Positions 62,348-64,000 of a stretch of 64,000 nucleotides of DNA are shown here, piece after piece. The position numbers and the translations under genes are program-made. Position 1 is the stretch's first letter. Each line of letters begins with the position of its first letter. Below the pieces are notes generated by a model. That model saw only the letters and a list, made by a program, of their open reading frames with translations, was not told where the DNA came from and ran no database searches. The stretch lies in the NCBI RefSeq assembly GCF_900113615.1, contig NZ_FOPZ01000005.1, positions 62,001 to 126,000 of the forward strand. Reading direction: 5' to 3'. The DNA comes from Halorubrum aquaticum (lineage in GTDB: Archaea; Halobacteriota; Halobacteria; Halobacteriales; Haloferacaceae).

Positions 62348-62458
62348 GCAGGGAGCGGGAGGTGAGCGAGCCGCGACGCGGCGAGCGAACGGGAGCGACC
62401 GTGGTTCGAATCCCGTCCCTCACGGTTCCGTGATGCGCTACTCGCGAGCGACGGGAGC

Positions 62459-62662
62459 CACAACACGCCCTCCGAAGCCCCGCCCGGCTCGACCGACCCT
62501 TCGAATCCCGCCCCCACCGCGTTCCGCGGCCGCAACCGCCCCGCACCTCAGGCCTCCCCAGCCTCGGTGGACGGACCGTCGCGGGCGAGCCGCTCCGGCC
62601 CGCCACCTCCCTCGCGCGGGCTCCTCGTGCCCTCCGGGCACTCGGAGGCACGCGCCGACCGC
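62459..62662 (-). repeat. Dispersed structured repeat, copy C
   Basis: About 204 bp on the minus strand. The first 120 bp match copy B almost base for base (head, GCGGGCC hairpin, GACGGTCCGTC hairpin, GAGGCTGGGGAGGC), then diverge (GGGCGGGATTCGAAGGG), and the tail GGGGCTTCGGAGGGCG resembles the other tails. It lies between tRNA-Leu and the menB stop. Confidence 0.85.
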
Positions 62663-62683
62663 AGCGACATTCGTGACGTTCGA

Positions 62684-63595
62684 TCAGTAGTGCCAGGGAT
62701 AGTCGCCGAACTCCGGATCGCGCTTCTCGAGGAAGGCGTCTCTCCCCTCCTGGGCCTCCTCGGTCATGTACGCGAGTCGGGTCGCCTCGCCGGCGAACAC
62801 CTGCTGGCCGACCATGCCGTCGTCGGTCATGTTGAACGCGTACTTCAGCATCCGCATCGCGGTCGGCGATTTGCTCGTCATCTCCTCGGCCCACTCGAGC
62901 GCGACGGCCTCCAGTTCCTCATGCGGGATCGCCTCGTTGGCCATCCCCATGTCGACGGCCTCCTCGGCGGAGTAGGTCTTCCCGCGGAAGAACACCTCGC
63001 GGGCCTTCTTCTGTCCCACCTGTTTCGCCAGATAGGCGGAACCGAACCCGCCGTCGAAGGAGGCCACGTCCGGGTCGGTCTGGAGGAACTTCGCGTGCTC
63101 GTCGCTCGCGAGCGTGAGGTCACAGACGACGTGGAGCGAGTGGCCGCCGCCGACCGCCCAGCCGGGGACGACCGCGACCACCGGCTTCGGCATGAACCGG
63201 ATCAGCCGCTGGACCTCGAGGACGTGGAGCCGACCGGCCTTCGCCTCGCGCACGAGGGGGTCGTCCGCCTCGTCCGCCTCGTCGTCGTCGCGGTACTCGT
63301 AGCCCGAGCCGCCGCGCACGGACTGGTCGCCGCCGGCACAGAACGCCCAGCCGCCGTCCTTCTCCGAGGGACCGTTGCCCGTGAGGAGGACGCAGCCCAC
63401 GTCGGCCCGCTTGCGGGCGTGGTCGAGCGCGGCGTACAGCTCGTCGACGGTTCCCGGGCGGAACGCGTTGCGGACCTCGGGCCGGTCGAACGCGATCCGG
63501 ACGACCGGCGCGTCGCGGGCGCGGTGGTACGTCACGTCCTCGAACTCGTCGGTAACCGGCTCCCACGCGTCGGGGTCGAAGATCTCCGAGACCAT
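62684..63595 (-). CDS. menB: 1,4-dihydroxy-2-naphthoyl-CoA synthase
   Basis: 303 aa crotonase-fold enzyme of menaquinone synthesis, the main haloarchaeal respiratory quinone. VRIAFDRPEVRNAFRPGTVDELYAALDHAR, GWAFCAGGDQSVRG and VVPGWAVGGGHSLHVVCDLTLAS with DPDVASFDGGFGSAYLAKQVGQKKAREVFF are MenB hallmarks, and it ends PEFGDYPWHY. The ATG at 63595 fits the family start. An acidic insert (DDDEADEADD) sits near residue 105. Confidence 0.93.
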   Translation of the reverse strand: MVSEIFDPDAWEPVTDEFEDVTYHRARDAPVVRIAFDRPEVRNAFRPGTVDELYAALDHARKRADVGCVLLTGNGPSEKDGGWAFCAGGDQSVRGGSGYEYRDDDEADEADDPLVREAKAGRLHVLEVQRLIRFMPKPVVAVVPGWAVGGGHSLHVVCDLTLASDEHAKFLQTDPDVASFDGGFGSAYLAKQVGQKKAREVFFRGKTYSAEEAVDMGMANEAIPHEELEAVALEWAEEMTSKSPTAMRMLKYAFNMTDDGMVGQQVFAGEATRLAYMTEEAQEGRDAFLEKRDPEFGDYPWHY

Positions 63596-63840
63596 GGCGG
63601 AGGGTGGCGCGCGGGCGACATAAACGGCGGCGAGTCGAGGCGGGAGGTCGACGGCGATCCGACGGATCTCCGAGACCGGCAATCCTTACGGCTATCGGGA
63701 ACGCGACGGATCGGACGGATCGGTGGAGAACCCGGTCGAGCGTCGGACATCGAACGATATCCGGATACCGTCGCGTCACCGGTACGGTCGGCGATTGCTG
63801 GTGGCGCGAGGGTATTGATCCCCGATCCCCTTGGATCGAC

Positions 63841-64000
63841 ATGAACCAGCGAAACGCGGGAGTCTCACGGCGGTCCTTTCTCGCGACCGCGGGCGGAACC
63901 GCGACCGTGGGACTCGCCGGATGTCTCGGCGGCGACGGCGGCGGACTCGAGGAGCTGACCGTCGCACACATGCCGATCTACCCGGACCTCCAGTGGTACG
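63841..64000 (+). CDS. Tat-exported lipoprotein, probable ABC transporter substrate-binding protein (3' end outside window)
   Basis: The first 53 residues are visible. SRRSFLATAGGTATVGLAGC is a Tat motif followed by a lipobox with Cys at residue 28. A Gly/Asp linker leads to LEELTVAHMPIYPDLQWY, which resembles the first strand of SsuA/NMT1-type substrate-binding proteins (sulfonate, nitrate or thiamine precursor). The substrate cannot be told from this fragment. Confidence 0.7.
   Translation, partial: MNQRNAGVSRRSFLATAGGTATVGLAGCLGGDGGGLEELTVAHMPIYPDLQWY

Noticed and set aside
62430-62690. Arg/Pro-rich frames over repeat copy C and the tRNA flank
   Set aside because: The same residues appear wherever the repeat occurs, and the frames differ between copies; the DNA is conserved, not a protein.

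Overview
The window is chromosomal DNA from a halophilic archaeon (class Halobacteria). GC content is high, proteins are strongly acidic and rich in D, E and A, many genes look leaderless with a TATA-like element about 25-35 bp before the start, and archaeal or haloarchaeal families dominate (PAN, archaeal shikimate kinase, RfcS, S8e, CofH, SAMP2, HalX, HalOD1, DUF7344, TrmB). A Halorubrum-like organism is plausible but rests only on overall feel.

Housekeeping block 1 to about 26 kb: 3' part of scpA; mtnP; a YeiH-type permease with a small coupled gene; mqo; a PRTase-HD nucleotidase pair; gatB; a SAMP2-like modifier with an acetyltransferase; an RDD protein; the pst operon (pstS-C-A-B-phoU plus a low-molecular-weight phosphatase); shikimate kinase with chorismate mutase; two tandem MazEF-like modules; a CNNM protein; an FAD oxidoreductase; pyruvoyl arginine decarboxylase; PAN; a HalX response regulator.

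Accessory block about 26.4 to 51 kb: this is a sugar-nucleotide and cell-surface glycan region. It has glmU-glmS, two NAD-dependent epimerases, an aglF-like nucleotidyltransferase, a GT2-wecB-wecC operon (UDP-GlcNAc to UDP-ManNAc to UDP-ManNAcA), a Gfo/Idh dehydrogenase, a Tat-exported small protein, and a sugar isomerase. Among these sit many regulators: two TrmB, three HalOD1, three DUF7344-type winged helix proteins and one PadR. An orphan phnM lies at its left edge. Three sugar genes share a spaced promoter motif.

Housekeeping block 51 to 64 kb: M29 aminopeptidase, HtpX, LysE, cofH, etfBA, DUF5995, rfcS, rnhB, S8e, a ferredoxin, tRNA-Leu(UAA), menB and the start of a Tat lipoprotein.

The least expected signals are: (1) a 42-bp remnant of the chorismate mutase 3' end behind the second toxin-antitoxin module, implying module exchange at that gene; (2) a three-copy dispersed repeat of 180-204 bp with conserved ends and changing internal hairpins; (3) a promoter-plus-first-codons cassette shared by two unrelated genes; (4) a GTTAR-N5-GTATAC element exactly 35 bp before three sugar genes; (5) a SAMP2 homologue that continues nine residues past its Gly-Gly.
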